From assembly GCF_001610835.1 (NCBI RefSeq), contig NZ_CP011270.1, positions 2,498,001 to 2,562,000 on the forward strand: DNA of 64,000 nucleotides, in the 5' to 3' direction. Below, piece by piece: positions 51,968 through 60,772 of this stretch; position 1 is the stretch's first letter, and every line of letters starts with the position of its first letter. Made by a program: the position numbers and the translations under genes. This stretch comes from Planctomyces sp. SH-PL14 (GTDB taxonomy: Bacteria; Planctomycetota; Planctomycetia; Planctomycetales; Planctomycetaceae). The notes under the pieces are model-generated. The model did no database searches and was not told the origin of the DNA. It saw only the letters and a list, made by a program, of their open reading frames with translations.

Positions 51968-52342
51968 ATGAACATCCTACGCCGTGGCCCGATTCGAAGC
52001 CATGAGGAGATGCTGACCGCCGCGCTACTCCTGGCCCTGGATCTCGCTGCGAAGAACTCGCTGGCCGCACAGTGGACACTGCAGATCGGACGGCAGCGGC
52101 AGATCACGCCCCATGATGCGGAGGAACTCGCGTACCGCGCAAACGAATGCACGCACATCGGCGATATCTTGGATCGGACCAAGGCCACGCAGGAAATGCG
52201 GCGCTCTGTGTTTCACTCCTTGCGGTCCGCCGGGGCCCAGGTGACCGCGGAGGACTTCTCCACCCTTACCTGCGTCACCCCCATGACGCAGGCGATGCAC
52301 GGCTCCGTGGCAGTGCTCCCGGCGACGGGAGCCTCGACCTGA
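51968..52342 (+). CDS. hypothetical early phage protein
   Basis: 124 residues, ATG with GGAG upstream. Helical; PHDAEELAYRANECTHIGDIL is its clearest segment. Sits before the replication initiator. Unknown. Confidence 0.5.
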   Translation: MNILRRGPIRSHEEMLTAALLLALDLAAKNSLAAQWTLQIGRQRQITPHDAEELAYRANECTHIGDILDRTKATQEMRRSVFHSLRSAGAQVTAEDFSTLTCVTPMTQAMHGSVAVLPATGAST

Positions 52343-52345
52343 CCC

Positions 52346-53374
52346 ATGAAGAAGCTCCCGGCAATTCAGTTCTACACCGGCGACTGGAAAAAGGATCCCC
52401 ATCTTTCCCGGTGCCGCCCCGCAACGCGCGGAATCTGGATGGACATCCTTTGCTCCATCCATGACGCACGCGGCGACGGGACGGTTTCCGGGACGGTCGA
52501 GCAGCTCTCGAGGGAGTGTCGCTGCACCCCGGATGAAATGGCCGAGGCGGTGGAGGACCTGGAGCAAACCGGAGCTGCCGAGGTCGCCCATGAGGGGGAA
52601 ATCGTAACGGTGAAATGCCGCCGGATGGCCCGCAAATACAGGCGTCACCGGGCATCCTCCGAAAACGGCAAAATGGGGGGCCGCCCGCGGAATCCGAAAC
52701 CTAGAGTTGCGCAAAAGGGGCTCAAAAGGGGCAAACCTAACCCTAACCTAACCCAAAGCGAAACGGACGCTAGGTTTTCTGACGATTCGTCCTCTCAAGG
52801 TCCTCCTAGAACACAACTTGCGGCAACTGACGGCGGCGACTCAAAACCTAGCCATAACCTAGAACCCCCCGCTTCAATTTCAACTTCGGTATTGAGTAAG
52901 AGAGAGAGTATCTCTCTTACTGGAGCGCAAGAACCTAAATCGCTCGGTTCTGACCCCCTGATCGACGACCCAGTTCACTACGACGAGCACACCCCGGACT
53001 GGGACACGATCGGGGCCGACTTCATCCGCGACGTCTGGAACCCGCTCAAGGGGTCCAGCAAGGTTTCGAAGAACGCCATTCCCCGGGATCTGCAGTCGGT
53101 GTTCCGGGAGTGCTGGCAGGATCCCCACTGGCGCCAGCAGGCCGATCTGGCGATGGCGAAGTTTCGAGACGGACCGTTTGTCCTGTCGAGCGGCGATCAC
53201 TACCGCCCCACGCTGAAACGCTTCCTAACCGAACCATCGTGGCTCGATGACATCGTGGGCGGCACCTACGACCGGGTGTTCAAGACTTCGGGAAAGTCCA
53301 ATGGAATCAAACAGTTCACTGGAGACATCTTCGACCCCGCCGCCCGGCCCCAAGTCCGTAGTTCCGATTATTGA
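52346..53374 (+). CDS. phage replication initiator (DUF1376/DnaD-like N-terminus)
   Basis: 342 residues. The opening (AIQFYTGDWKKDPHLSRCRPATRGIWMDILC) matches the DUF1376-type start of phage replication initiators; a winged helix follows (LSRECRCTPDEMAEAVEDL). A hydrophilic linker (about 115-200) is encoded by a repeat-rich, AT-richer stretch that looks like the origin. The C-terminus (RDVWNPLKGSSKVSKNAIP) could contact the loader. Followed by DnaC-like and DnaB genes. Confidence 0.72.
   Translation: MKKLPAIQFYTGDWKKDPHLSRCRPATRGIWMDILCSIHDARGDGTVSGTVEQLSRECRCTPDEMAEAVEDLEQTGAAEVAHEGEIVTVKCRRMARKYRRHRASSENGKMGGRPRNPKPRVAQKGLKRGKPNPNLTQSETDARFSDDSSSQGPPRTQLAATDGGDSKPSHNLEPPASISTSVLSKRESISLTGAQEPKSLGSDPLIDDPVHYDEHTPDWDTIGADFIRDVWNPLKGSSKVSKNAIPRDLQSVFRECWQDPHWRQQADLAMAKFRDGPFVLSSGDHYRPTLKRFLTEPSWLDDIVGGTYDRVFKTSGKSNGIKQFTGDIFDPAARPQVRSSDY
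52695..52925. other. candidate phage replication origin inside the initiator gene
   Basis: Repeated AACCTA-type boxes (52697-52705, 52733-52752, inverted at 52770-52777, 52844-52863), twin CAAAAGGGG (52712, 52723) and a perfect 11-bp hairpin (52895-52905/52911-52921, loop 5), all in DNA less GC-rich than its surroundings. This mirrors the lambda O arrangement with the origin inside the initiator gene. Confidence 0.5.
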
Positions 53375-53984
53375 GCGGATCGTGGGGCCGGAATACGCCG
53401 ATGTCCGGATGTCCGACTGGGTCTACTCCAGCAACCCGGAGAGTTCCGCCCTGCAGCGGAAGGTGATCAGCTGGATCTGCGAGCAGACCGGCTACACCTC
53501 CCCGGAGCGGCAACCCACGCTGGCCCGCCTGACCCGCAACATCGTGTTCATGGGACCGGTCGGCACGGGCAAGGATCGGCTGGCCGCGTGGCTGGTGAAG
53601 GTCGCCGTGATGGAGCGGAAGGCGGTGTTGTGGTTCAACGGCCCGGACCTGTTCGCGAAAGCGCGGACCTACATGGGGATCCCCGGCGGTGAGGATGACT
53701 TCGTCGATCACCTGTCCGCGGCGGACATCCTGGTCCTGAGTGATCCGGTACCTCCGGGCGGGAAGGTGACCGAGTTCCAGGCCCAGTTCCTCTACCGCGT
53801 TCTGGATCGCCGTGGCCGATACGACCGGCCGACATGGGCAACGGTGAACGTGCTGGACGATGGGTCGGCTCAAGAACGACTGACGCCCCAGGTTTGGGAC
53901 CGGCTGGTGGCGGGGGCTGACGTGCTGATTTGCAACTGGAACTCGTTCCGTCGGCCGCGGTCGCGGGTCGGAGGTGCCCACTGA
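53301..53984 (+). CDS. DnaC/IstB-like helicase-loader ATPase
   Basis: 227 residues from the ATG at 53301, overlapping the initiator gene by 74 bp. Walker A GPVGTGKD (85-92; Asp where Ser/Thr is usual), Walker B ADILVLSD (141-148). It probably loads DnaB onto the origin. The stop overlaps the DnaB start (TGATG). Confidence 0.78.
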   Translation: MESNSSLETSSTPPPGPKSVVPIIERIVGPEYADVRMSDWVYSSNPESSALQRKVISWICEQTGYTSPERQPTLARLTRNIVFMGPVGTGKDRLAAWLVKVAVMERKAVLWFNGPDLFAKARTYMGIPGGEDDFVDHLSAADILVLSDPVPPGGKVTEFQAQFLYRVLDRRGRYDRPTWATVNVLDDGSAQERLTPQVWDRLVAGADVLICNWNSFRRPRSRVGGAH

Positions 53985-55414
53985 TGGAACTGGTACCGAC
54001 TTTCACGCCGCAGGACATCCACAACGAGCGCTACGTCCTCGGGTCGATCCTGGTCGACGAGAACCTGGCGATGGACGAGGTCGTGCGGTTTGTCACCGCT
54101 GAGTCCTTCGCCCTCCCGCAGCATCGGCGGATCTTTGAAGCGATGCAGGCGATGTATCAACGCGGCGAACGGTCGCTGGACATCGCGGCGGTCGTGGCAG
54201 AGCTCGGGCGGCGAGGGACTCTCGAGGCCGTTGGCGGTGCCGACTATGTGCGTCTGACGGTCCTCGACGACCCCTACTTCAAGCCGATCAACGTTCAGGG
54301 ATACGCGAACCTCGTTCATCGAGCGCATCAACTCCGGACCGTTCGGGAAGTGGGCGAAGAGATCCTTCGGATGGCGACGGGCGCCCGCGCCCAGGACGCA
54401 GACGAGATCGTTGAAGCCGCGGTCCGGCGGTTGACCGAGACGGGCGCCGAGATGGGCGGCCGAAACATGGCGGACATGTTCGCCGATAAACTCCTGCCTC
54501 GCACGTTCGAGCGAATCTTCGAACGCATGGAAAAGGCCGGCGACGAGTCAGGCCTGCCGAGCGGATTGCCAAGCGGCTTTCCATCCCTCGACAGACTGAC
54601 CAACGGTTTCAACCCCTCAGAACTGATCGTCGTTGCCGCTCGCACCGGCGTCGGAAAAACGGCCCTGGTCTGCAACTTCGCTCTGGCTGTGGCAAGGGCA
54701 GGACTGGCCAACTGGCAGCGGCGGAAGGACAGCGGTCAGGAGGTCCCCCAGAAGCCGGAAAAGGGGGTGATGATCTTCAGCCTGGAGCAGGCGGACACGG
54801 AGTTGATGCAGCGAATGCTCTGCATCTCAGCGAAGCTGGACGGGCAGAAACTTCTCCGCGGTGAGCTCGACCAGCAGCAACAGTTCGAGTTGACCGACGC
54901 GACCAACACGATTGCGCCCATGTCGCTGGCCGTTGATGGGAGCCCGCGGCAAACGGTTTCGTCAATCGCGTCCCTCGCCAAGCGTGCGAAGCGGACCTAC
55001 GGCATCGGGATGATCGTCATCGACTACCTCGGCCTGATCGAGTCGGAGTCGAAGAACCTTGACCGCCACTTGCAGGTCGCGGAGATGACCCGGCGGCTCA
55101 AGGTGCTGGCGAAGGAGTTGCAGATCCCGGTGATGCTCCTGGCCCAGCTCAGCCGGAGCCCCGCCCAGCGCGAGGACAAGCGGCCCCGGCTGACCGACCT
55201 GCGGGAGTCGGGCGCCATCGAGCAGGACGCGGACTCCGTGCTGTTCATCCATCGACCGAGCGAGTTCGACGAGAAGGATCGGCCCGGGGAGGTTGACCTG
55301 ATCGTCGCCAAGAACCGCGCCGGCCCGAAGGGGACGATTCCCCTGGTGTGGATGCCGCATTGCGTGAAGTTCGGGGAGAAGGCCCCCGAGCAGGAATACT
55401 CCGCAAACTTCTGA
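53984..55414 (+). CDS. dnaB: replicative DNA helicase DnaB-type
   Basis: 476 residues from the ATG at 53984 with GGAGG upstream. N-terminal domain from about 8 to 120 (NERYVLGSILVD, LPQHRRIFEAM), linker, then RecA-like core with Walker A ARTGVGKT (219-226), Walker B MIVIDYLGLIES, and LAQLSRSPAQREDKRP. Forms the hexameric fork helicase. Completes an initiator-loader-helicase module. Confidence 0.93.
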   Translation: MELVPTFTPQDIHNERYVLGSILVDENLAMDEVVRFVTAESFALPQHRRIFEAMQAMYQRGERSLDIAAVVAELGRRGTLEAVGGADYVRLTVLDDPYFKPINVQGYANLVHRAHQLRTVREVGEEILRMATGARAQDADEIVEAAVRRLTETGAEMGGRNMADMFADKLLPRTFERIFERMEKAGDESGLPSGLPSGFPSLDRLTNGFNPSELIVVAARTGVGKTALVCNFALAVARAGLANWQRRKDSGQEVPQKPEKGVMIFSLEQADTELMQRMLCISAKLDGQKLLRGELDQQQQFELTDATNTIAPMSLAVDGSPRQTVSSIASLAKRAKRTYGIGMIVIDYLGLIESESKNLDRHLQVAEMTRRLKVLAKELQIPVMLLAQLSRSPAQREDKRPRLTDLRESGAIEQDADSVLFIHRPSEFDEKDRPGEVDLIVAKNRAGPKGTIPLVWMPHCVKFGEKAPEQEYSANF

Positions 55415-55421
55415 GGCCCAG

Positions 55422-55583
55422 ATGAAACTCATGGATCAAATCTCCGCCCGGGTAAGAGCCCGCCGCGTGATCGAGACGCACCTGTGGACCCTGCATTTCG
55501 CGCGGGACCAGAAACCCGGCCCGGTCGATGCCCGGCTGGCTCGGATCGTCGGAGCGTGGTTTAGCGACAAGTGGGAGCCTTGA
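55422..55583 (+). CDS. very small basic phage protein
   Basis: 53 residues starting MKLMDQISARVRARRVIETH, with TGAGG upstream and high GC at third codon positions. Unknown function. Confidence 0.5.
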   Translation: MKLMDQISARVRARRVIETHLWTLHFARDQKPGPVDARLARIVGAWFSDKWEP

Positions 55584-55597
55584 GATGACCGGCCGGC

Positions 55598-55852
55598 CTA
55601 CCTCGCCAATCGGCCCCGGTCGGTGACCCGGAATGTCCCTGTGGTGATTTCCATGATGAGTCGCAGGTTTTGCAGATCGCTGATGGCGTCTTTCAGCTCG
55701 TCCTCAGTGAAGTCCGGCCCGTCAGGAACGTCCCCGAGGATCACGCTGAAACGACCGTCGGCATGCCGCACAAAGAACGGCGTTTCGAACGTCCGCGCCG
55801 CTTCGAGGATGAATGCGGCCGCAGGGGAAAGTTTGTGGGAATCGAAGGCCAT
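55598..55852 (-). CDS. small hypothetical protein on the opposite strand
   Basis: 84 residues. LSPAAAFILEAARTFETPFFV ... LKDAISDLQNLRLIMEITTGT looks like a compact winged-helix fold. The only leftward gene in the prophage part shown. Possible regulator. Confidence 0.5.
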   Translation of the reverse strand: MAFDSHKLSPAAAFILEAARTFETPFFVRHADGRFSVILGDVPDGPDFTEDELKDAISDLQNLRLIMEITTGTFRVTDRGRLAR

Positions 55853-55954
55853 AGCAGTTCCGGCGTGAGGGTCGAAATGCCTTCATCGCAACCATGTGGG
55901 AACTCGTCAATTGGAAAACCTGACCGCTCCCGCTCAACTCGCTGAGACGACCCG

Positions 55955-56203
55955 ATGCAATGCCCCTACTGCAAGCAACTCACCCGCGTGATCTACGGCG
56001 ACAACGTCGAGGCGAACGGGATCCCGGCCTATCAGCGGCGGCGGTTCTGCGCGCGGTGCAACGAGCGGTTCACGACCTGTGAGAAGCCGCTGTCCGTCAA
56101 CCCGGACAAACTCTGCCGGACTCCCGCTTTGGACGCTCCAGGGGAACCGCTCCGCCTCACGCACGATGCGGAAATTCCACCGGTTGAGGTCTCTGGCAAC
56201 TGA
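55955..56203 (+). CDS. NrdR-type zinc-ribbon protein without ATP-cone
   Basis: 82 residues. MQCPYC ... CARCNERFTTCE reproduces the NrdR N-terminal zinc ribbon, including the RRRF and FTT features, but the rest is short and lacks the ATP-cone. Probably a phage transcription modulator. Confidence 0.6.
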   Translation: MQCPYCKQLTRVIYGDNVEANGIPAYQRRRFCARCNERFTTCEKPLSVNPDKLCRTPALDAPGEPLRLTHDAEIPPVEVSGN

Positions 56204-56295
56204 TGGGCTGAAACACGGCCAAAGTGGCATAGCCGCGCGGGGCTTCTCGTGGACACTCCCTGCATCGAGCGGCTTTCTTTGCTTCAAGGTGTCCG

Positions 56296-56616
56296 ATGTC
56301 TGGCGATTCCCCCGCATGCCCCCGGTCCATCAAGGACCGCGCCGCCGACTTCCTGTTCTCGCAACCGCCGACGGTCGTCGTGCTGAGCGCGTTCCTGTCC
56401 ATCCTCATCGCCGCCATCTGGTACGGCGTCCAGGACGTCAAGGCGCTGGTGCCCGGCCTGCTCCGGCAGATCCAGTCGGGCTATGAGGCTTCCGAGGCGA
56501 AGCACACCGAGCAGATCAAGCTCATCAAGGACGACCGCGAAGCCGAGCGCCAGTGGATGCGGGAGGTTCTGAACAACCGGCGCGTCAACGAAAAACCCTT
56601 CGCGGTGAACCCATGA
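56296..56616 (+). CDS. single-TM coiled-coil protein, lysis-region candidate
   Basis: 106 residues. One TM helix at about 26-45 (VVVLSAFLSILIAAIWYGV), then a charged coiled coil (SEAKHTEQIKLIKDDREAERQ). Overlaps the next gene (ATGA). Holin- or spanin-like in layout. Confidence 0.55.
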   Translation: MSGDSPACPRSIKDRAADFLFSQPPTVVVLSAFLSILIAAIWYGVQDVKALVPGLLRQIQSGYEASEAKHTEQIKLIKDDREAERQWMREVLNNRRVNEKPFAVNP

Positions 56617-56864
56617 TCGACCGGATTTTCTCACTCGCCCGGCTGCTCCTGAACACGAACCAGGCGTCCAAGCCGAAGACGTTCGACCTGAAGGACCTCG
56701 GCTACACGCTCAAGTTGGCGGCCGTGGTGTTCCTCGCCGCCGGTTCGATCGCCGGTCTGGGTGTCCTCGACGCCTTTGACTACGGCATGGCTGACGCCGC
56801 GGTCTCCGCCGGCCTCGCGTGGCTCGTTGCCGCTGTGGAGGCATGGCAGGCCGATAACTCTTGA
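56613..56864 (+). CDS. two-TM holin-like protein
   Basis: 83 residues from the ATGA overlap. Hydrophobic segments LKLAAVVFLAAGSIAGLGV and DAAVSAGLAWLVAAVEA suit a small holin. Not proven. Confidence 0.5.
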   Translation: MIDRIFSLARLLLNTNQASKPKTFDLKDLGYTLKLAAVVFLAAGSIAGLGVLDAFDYGMADAAVSAGLAWLVAAVEAWQADNS

Positions 56865-56873
56865 GGGGCTCGA

Positions 56874-57164
56874 ATGACCTGGTTGCTTGAGAACTGGCAG
56901 ACGGTTGCCGGCGGCTTGTCCGCTCTGCTGGTCACGATCGTCGGCGGATCCGAGGCGAAGAAACGCGGCTGGCTGAACTGGCTGCCGTTCATGGCCCAGA
57001 AGGCCGCTCCCGTCGCCAGTGCCGAGGACGAGATCGACACCGCTGCGGCTGAACTGCTGCGGGTGGCCAAGATCGCCCGGGCCCAGGGTCGGGACGCGGT
57101 TCTGAACCATACCGTTTCCGCCCTGACGGAACTGATGCGGCCGGTGAAGGGGGAATCGAAGTGA
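56874..57164 (+). CDS. single-TM small protein, holin-like region
   Basis: 96 residues. N-terminal TM (VAGGLSALLVTIVGG) and helical tail (AELLRVAKIARAQGRDAV). Coupled to the next gene by GTGA. Confidence 0.5.
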   Translation: MTWLLENWQTVAGGLSALLVTIVGGSEAKKRGWLNWLPFMAQKAAPVASAEDEIDTAAAELLRVAKIARAQGRDAVLNHTVSALTELMRPVKGESK

Positions 57165-57571
57165 GTTCCCGGAACATCTTCCTGTCGATCGCCGCCGTTG
57201 TGCTTCTGCTGGTCTCCTCGATGGGACGGCAGGGGGCTTCTCCTCCGGCTCCGGAGCCCCTGCCGTCCGGCGAGGGGAGCGCCACAGCGATCGCGATGCG
57301 GAACGCCTATCGGGCGGGAACGAGCGTGGAGGCCCGGAAGTTCGCTGACCGCGTCGAGGCGATGGAGTTCAAGGACGAAGTCGCGGAGATGACAGCCTGG
57401 AGGGAGATCGCCCGCAAGAAGGCCGCAGAGGCGAACGACGCGGACGGCCCTGGGGCTGGGTTCAAAACCATGTACGCCAAGGTCCGGGAACTGAAGGCCG
57501 ACGACGCGGTCAAAGCGAAGGCCCGGGCGGACTGGTTCCGCAGTTTCGCGGCGGGAATGGAGGCACGGTGA
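57161..57571 (+). CDS. small exported/anchored protein
   Basis: 136 residues from GTG (57161). N-terminal hydrophobic segment NIFLSIAAVVLLLVSS, then helical charged domain (FADRVEAMEFKDEVAEM). Could be a spanin-like subunit. Overlaps the protease gene by GTGA. Confidence 0.5.
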   Translation: MSSRNIFLSIAAVVLLLVSSMGRQGASPPAPEPLPSGEGSATAIAMRNAYRAGTSVEARKFADRVEAMEFKDEVAEMTAWREIARKKAAEANDADGPGAGFKTMYAKVRELKADDAVKAKARADWFRSFAAGMEAR

Positions 57572-58410
57572 GCGGAATCATCATCGCATCCGACGAGCTG
57601 CGAGCCGAAGTCGATGGCTCGCTCTCGGTCTGCGCCCCCCTGGACCCGAAGGACTTCCCGGACTGGCAGCGGCTGCTCACCGCGGAGAACGACCCGCGGA
57701 ACTTCCTCCGCAACGAGTGGCAGAAGGAAAACGACTGCAACGCCAATTCCGCGACGTCCGGAAATGAGGTCGTCGAGAAGCGGCGGAAGGGGAAGGCCGG
57801 CGAGCAATCCCGGATGTTCGTCTATCAGGGCACCGAGATCATCGACGGGAAGCTGGGGCAGAACACGGGGACGTCCGTTCCGGCCGCGGTCAAGCTCCTG
57901 AAGGACATTGGGGCTCCGCTGGAGCTCGAATACCCCTACTCCCAGTACACCCGCAACCGGCAGCAGTTCGACCGCTGGAACACGGCCGCCATCAAGGCCA
58001 GTGCCGCCACCCGGCGGATCAGCGGCGCGATCGTCGCCCCGTCCTTCGGCGAAGCCAAGATTCACCTGGCCCTCGGCAACCCGATCCACTGGGGGCACTT
58101 CTGGGGGCTCAGTTTCCGGACGGAAGAGATCGTCCCCGGCCTCACGGCTCGAGTCTGTCGCCAATACCGCCGGAGTCACGGCAGCAGCGGACACGCCACG
58201 GAGGTCGTCTGGCCCGTCCTGACCGCCCGCGGTGAGTGGCTGTTCTGGGTTGCGAACTCGCACAACGACAAAGGTTTCTTCATCTCCGAACCCGCCTACG
58301 AAGAGATGCGGGACCGGAACTACTCCCCGTACGGCGCGTATGTCCTGCTCGGCGATGAATCGCCCCACCGCCAGTACGAGGGCCAGTTCAACCCGATGGG
58401 AATCGACTGA
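57568..58410 (+). CDS. papain-like cysteine peptidase
   Basis: 280 residues from GTG. A Cys-His-Asn set fits a papain fold: Q52...C57 (QKENDCNANSA), H209 (SSGHATEV), N230 (VANSHNDKG). No signal peptide. In a lysis segment it may cleave peptide crosslinks or host protein; substrate unknown. TGATG overlap with the next gene. Confidence 0.65.
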   Translation: MSGIIIASDELRAEVDGSLSVCAPLDPKDFPDWQRLLTAENDPRNFLRNEWQKENDCNANSATSGNEVVEKRRKGKAGEQSRMFVYQGTEIIDGKLGQNTGTSVPAAVKLLKDIGAPLELEYPYSQYTRNRQQFDRWNTAAIKASAATRRISGAIVAPSFGEAKIHLALGNPIHWGHFWGLSFRTEEIVPGLTARVCRQYRRSHGSSGHATEVVWPVLTARGEWLFWVANSHNDKGFFISEPAYEEMRDRNYSPYGAYVLLGDESPHRQYEGQFNPMGID

Positions 58411-59270
58411 TGATCCGCTCTGCACTCGGCTCCGCCCTGCTCCTCGCCCTCCTGTCGCTGGTCCCCCGCTCCGTGACGCCGGTTGCCGTCGCTGCGGTGG
58501 AGTCGGTCGCCCTGCCCATCGTCGCCCTGCCGGCCGAAGTCTCGGGCGAGCCGATCGCACCGGAGTTCACCGGGCTCCCCCAGGACCCGGAGTTCGTCAT
58601 TCCGGAAATCAAGCTGCCGGAGGTCCCGGCCGCCGCGGATCCGCCCAAGATCGACCCGGAGTGGGTCAAATCGGTCTATCCCGTCCGCATGGCCTATGGC
58701 GTCATCGGGCAGCAGGGAAGCATGACGTTCGACGGCTGCGGCGTGGCGGTCGGTCCGGACAAGATCCACACGGCTGCTCACCTGACGCACCAGATGCCGG
58801 CCGGGAGTCGCGCCGAGGTCCTGGTCGACGGGGAATGGAAGCGGGCAAACTGGTCACCGGTCGCCGGGAAGGATTTCTCCGTGGCGATCGTCCCCGGGGC
58901 GAATCTGAAGCCGGTTCCGGTCCGAGTGCCGGTCTACGGCGAACGGGTCACGGTCTACGGGCTTAAGACGAAGTCGTTCGCTCAGGGAACCTACATTGGG
59001 GCGACCGACATCAAGGCTGGATTCGGTCTGGTACCGCTGGACGCCTGTGAGACGCCGGTCCACAACGGCGACAGCGGCGGAGGTGTCTTCGGGGACGATG
59101 GGTGTCTCCTGGGGACCATTCGCGGCCTGCAGCCGGATTCGAAGCTCATCACGACCATGACGCCGATCGTGGCTGACGCCCCCAAGGCCACCCCGTGCCC
59201 TGGTGGCGTTTGCCCGGCCCCGCAGGCTGGTGGCCAGATCCGGACCTACTTCCCCCGACGGAGGCGGTAA
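58410..59270 (+). CDS. exported trypsin-like serine protease
   Basis: 286 residues. Signal peptide of about 28 residues, Pro-rich linker, S1-like domain with H124 (TAAHL), D155 (KDFSVAI) and S222 (NGDSGGGVF). Phage-encoded exported trypsin-like proteases are rare. It overlaps both neighbours by one base. Confidence 0.8.
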   Translation: MIRSALGSALLLALLSLVPRSVTPVAVAAVESVALPIVALPAEVSGEPIAPEFTGLPQDPEFVIPEIKLPEVPAAADPPKIDPEWVKSVYPVRMAYGVIGQQGSMTFDGCGVAVGPDKIHTAAHLTHQMPAGSRAEVLVDGEWKRANWSPVAGKDFSVAIVPGANLKPVPVRVPVYGERVTVYGLKTKSFAQGTYIGATDIKAGFGLVPLDACETPVHNGDSGGGVFGDDGCLLGTIRGLQPDSKLITTMTPIVADAPKATPCPGGVCPAPQAGGQIRTYFPRRRR

Positions 59271-59422
59271 TGCTGTTGGCTGTTGAAATCACGATGCGTC
59301 ATGTGTGGACGGTTCTGCTTTGGCTTGGACTTTCCGCAGCAGCATGTGCTGTGTTCTTTTTTGCAGTCTGGCTTGGGATGTTCCTCATCCTGAAGGACTT
59401 CCTGAACTTGTGGCGACGATGA
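59270..59422 (+). CDS. tiny membrane protein
   Basis: 50 residues, one or two TM segments (VWTVLLWLGLSAAACAVFFF, VWLGMFLILKDFL). Overlaps the previous stop (TAATG). Possible holin or antiholin. Confidence 0.5.
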   Translation: MLLAVEITMRHVWTVLLWLGLSAAACAVFFFAVWLGMFLILKDFLNLWRR

Positions 59423-59721
59423 CCCAGGAAGCGAACCTCTCGGTTGCCCAGTCTCCCGACCAGGCCGCCGCCGTGGCGAAGTTTGCTCGGGAACTGGGTG
59501 CCGGGTTCATCGAACTGACGAAGGGAACGAACCTGAAGGTGCGGGCGCCGTTCCGGTTCTCTGTGGAGCCGCAACCGCACGGCTTTCGCATCACCCCCAG
59601 CGAGCGGCTGGAAGTGGATCGGGACGGGGTCAATCCCTGGCTGGAATACGTGGACGTCTACTTCGATGGCCGGATCGTGGCCGGGCTGCACCTGATCGTT
59701 TCGTTCGAGAAGGAGGTGTGA
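59419..59721 (+). CDS. hypothetical protein
   Basis: 100 residues, ATGA overlap. Beta-rich (LKVRAPFRFSVEPQPHGFRI). Unknown. Confidence 0.5.
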   Translation: MTQEANLSVAQSPDQAAAVAKFARELGAGFIELTKGTNLKVRAPFRFSVEPQPHGFRITPSERLEVDRDGVNPWLEYVDVYFDGRIVAGLHLIVSFEKEV

Positions 59722-60191
59722 GCGTGGAAGCCGACGGGAATACGACGCCCTTCTGTGGCTCGGTCGAAGCAGATTCGATCGGGCCGAATGCGTTCATGGT
59801 CAATGCCCCCTGGACGACCGACCCGGCCGAGGTAGCGGAGGGGATCCGCCTGGATCGTAGAGAGCGTGCCAAGCAGGAAGCCCAGGAGCAGGGAATCGAC
59901 CCGGCCCGGTGGGAGCAGTACGCCGACGCGGCTGAGGTGACGTTCAACTCCGTGCTGACGGTGATGGCGAGCCCTGATGCTCCCCACCGTCGAGAGATGC
60001 GGAAGCACAGACGGGCACTGCTCAAGGCCGCATTCGTCGCCAACGGTGTCCCGTGGCTGTGGCAGAAGCTGGTGAGGATTGGGCAGTGGAGCGGCTACGT
60101 CCTCCCCTTCCCCTGGAACGTGGTCGTGCCGGCCATCTTCTATATGGTCGATCGCATGATCGGCCAGACCGAGAGGGCACCCTCCCCATGA
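59718..60191 (+). CDS. hypothetical protein with C-terminal hydrophobic segment
   Basis: 157 residues from GTG (GTGA overlap). Helical middle (LDRRERAKQEAQEQGIDP) and hydrophobic end (YVLPFPWNVVVPAIFYMV). Unknown. Confidence 0.5.
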   Translation: MSVEADGNTTPFCGSVEADSIGPNAFMVNAPWTTDPAEVAEGIRLDRRERAKQEAQEQGIDPARWEQYADAAEVTFNSVLTVMASPDAPHRREMRKHRRALLKAAFVANGVPWLWQKLVRIGQWSGYVLPFPWNVVVPAIFYMVDRMIGQTERAPSP

Positions 60192-60334
60192 GCAGGAATT
60201 CCACGAAATCCGCGAGGCACGCCGCCGGATCGGCCCGACTTGGCATGAAGGTTCGCAGGGGCCCCCCGGCTGGTCGCCTACCGGCCAAACCGCACAGCCT
60301 GCCCCACCCAAATCAACATAGTCCGTCCGCCTGA
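60188..60334 (+). CDS. very small basic protein
   Basis: 48 residues from an ATGA overlap; Lys/Arg-rich (STKSARHAAGSARLGMKVRR). Coding is uncertain. Confidence 0.35.
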   Translation: MSRNSTKSARHAAGSARLGMKVRRGPPAGRLPAKPHSLPHPNQHSPSA

Positions 60335-60358
60335 CGGTTACGGGGTCAGGGGGGCATT

Positions 60359-60772
60359 GTGGGCGGACCGTCCCGGTCGGACTTGAGACTCGTGGAACAG
60401 GCAATTCGGAACCGGTGGCCGATCTCGGATGACCTGAAAGCCAAGGTCATCAAGCAGGTTGAGACGGTGCTGGAGAACGGCGACGCGAGGGAGCAGCTGG
60501 CGGCGGCTCGCGTGTTCGTGGCGATGGAAGGCCAGAACGCCAAGCAGGAGACGGACGAGAATCGGGATGATCGCAGCTCCGAACGAAACCAGATCCTTGC
60601 CCGAATTGCTTTCCTGCATGAGCAGCGAAAGTTGGGACTCGCTGCTCCGGCGAACGGTCTCCCCCTCGTCGGAAGCGGCTCGCGACCAGAAGCGGAAGGC
60701 GCTGAAGCGAGCCCAGGAACGGGCGCTGGAAATCCCGCCGGTGAAGGACCGCCGCCGCCGGCTGGAACTTGA
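60359..60772 (+). CDS. candidate terminase small subunit
   Basis: 137 residues from GTG. Helical N-terminal half with DNA-binding character (RLVEQAIRNRWPISDDLKAKVI), Pro/Gly-rich end. It overlaps the large terminase gene by 155 bp, the usual TerS position. Confidence 0.55.
   Translation: MGGPSRSDLRLVEQAIRNRWPISDDLKAKVIKQVETVLENGDAREQLAAARVFVAMEGQNAKQETDENRDDRSSERNQILARIAFLHEQRKLGLAAPANGLPLVGSGSRPEAEGAEASPGTGAGNPAGEGPPPPAGT

Noticed and set aside
52733-52752. Telomere-like CCCTAA repeats
   Set aside because: Only a few irregular units inside a phage gene; origin iterons are a better reading.
53870-54331. Leftward open frames across the helicase genes
   Set aside because: Shadows of the DnaC-like and DnaB genes, which have Walker motifs and coupling.
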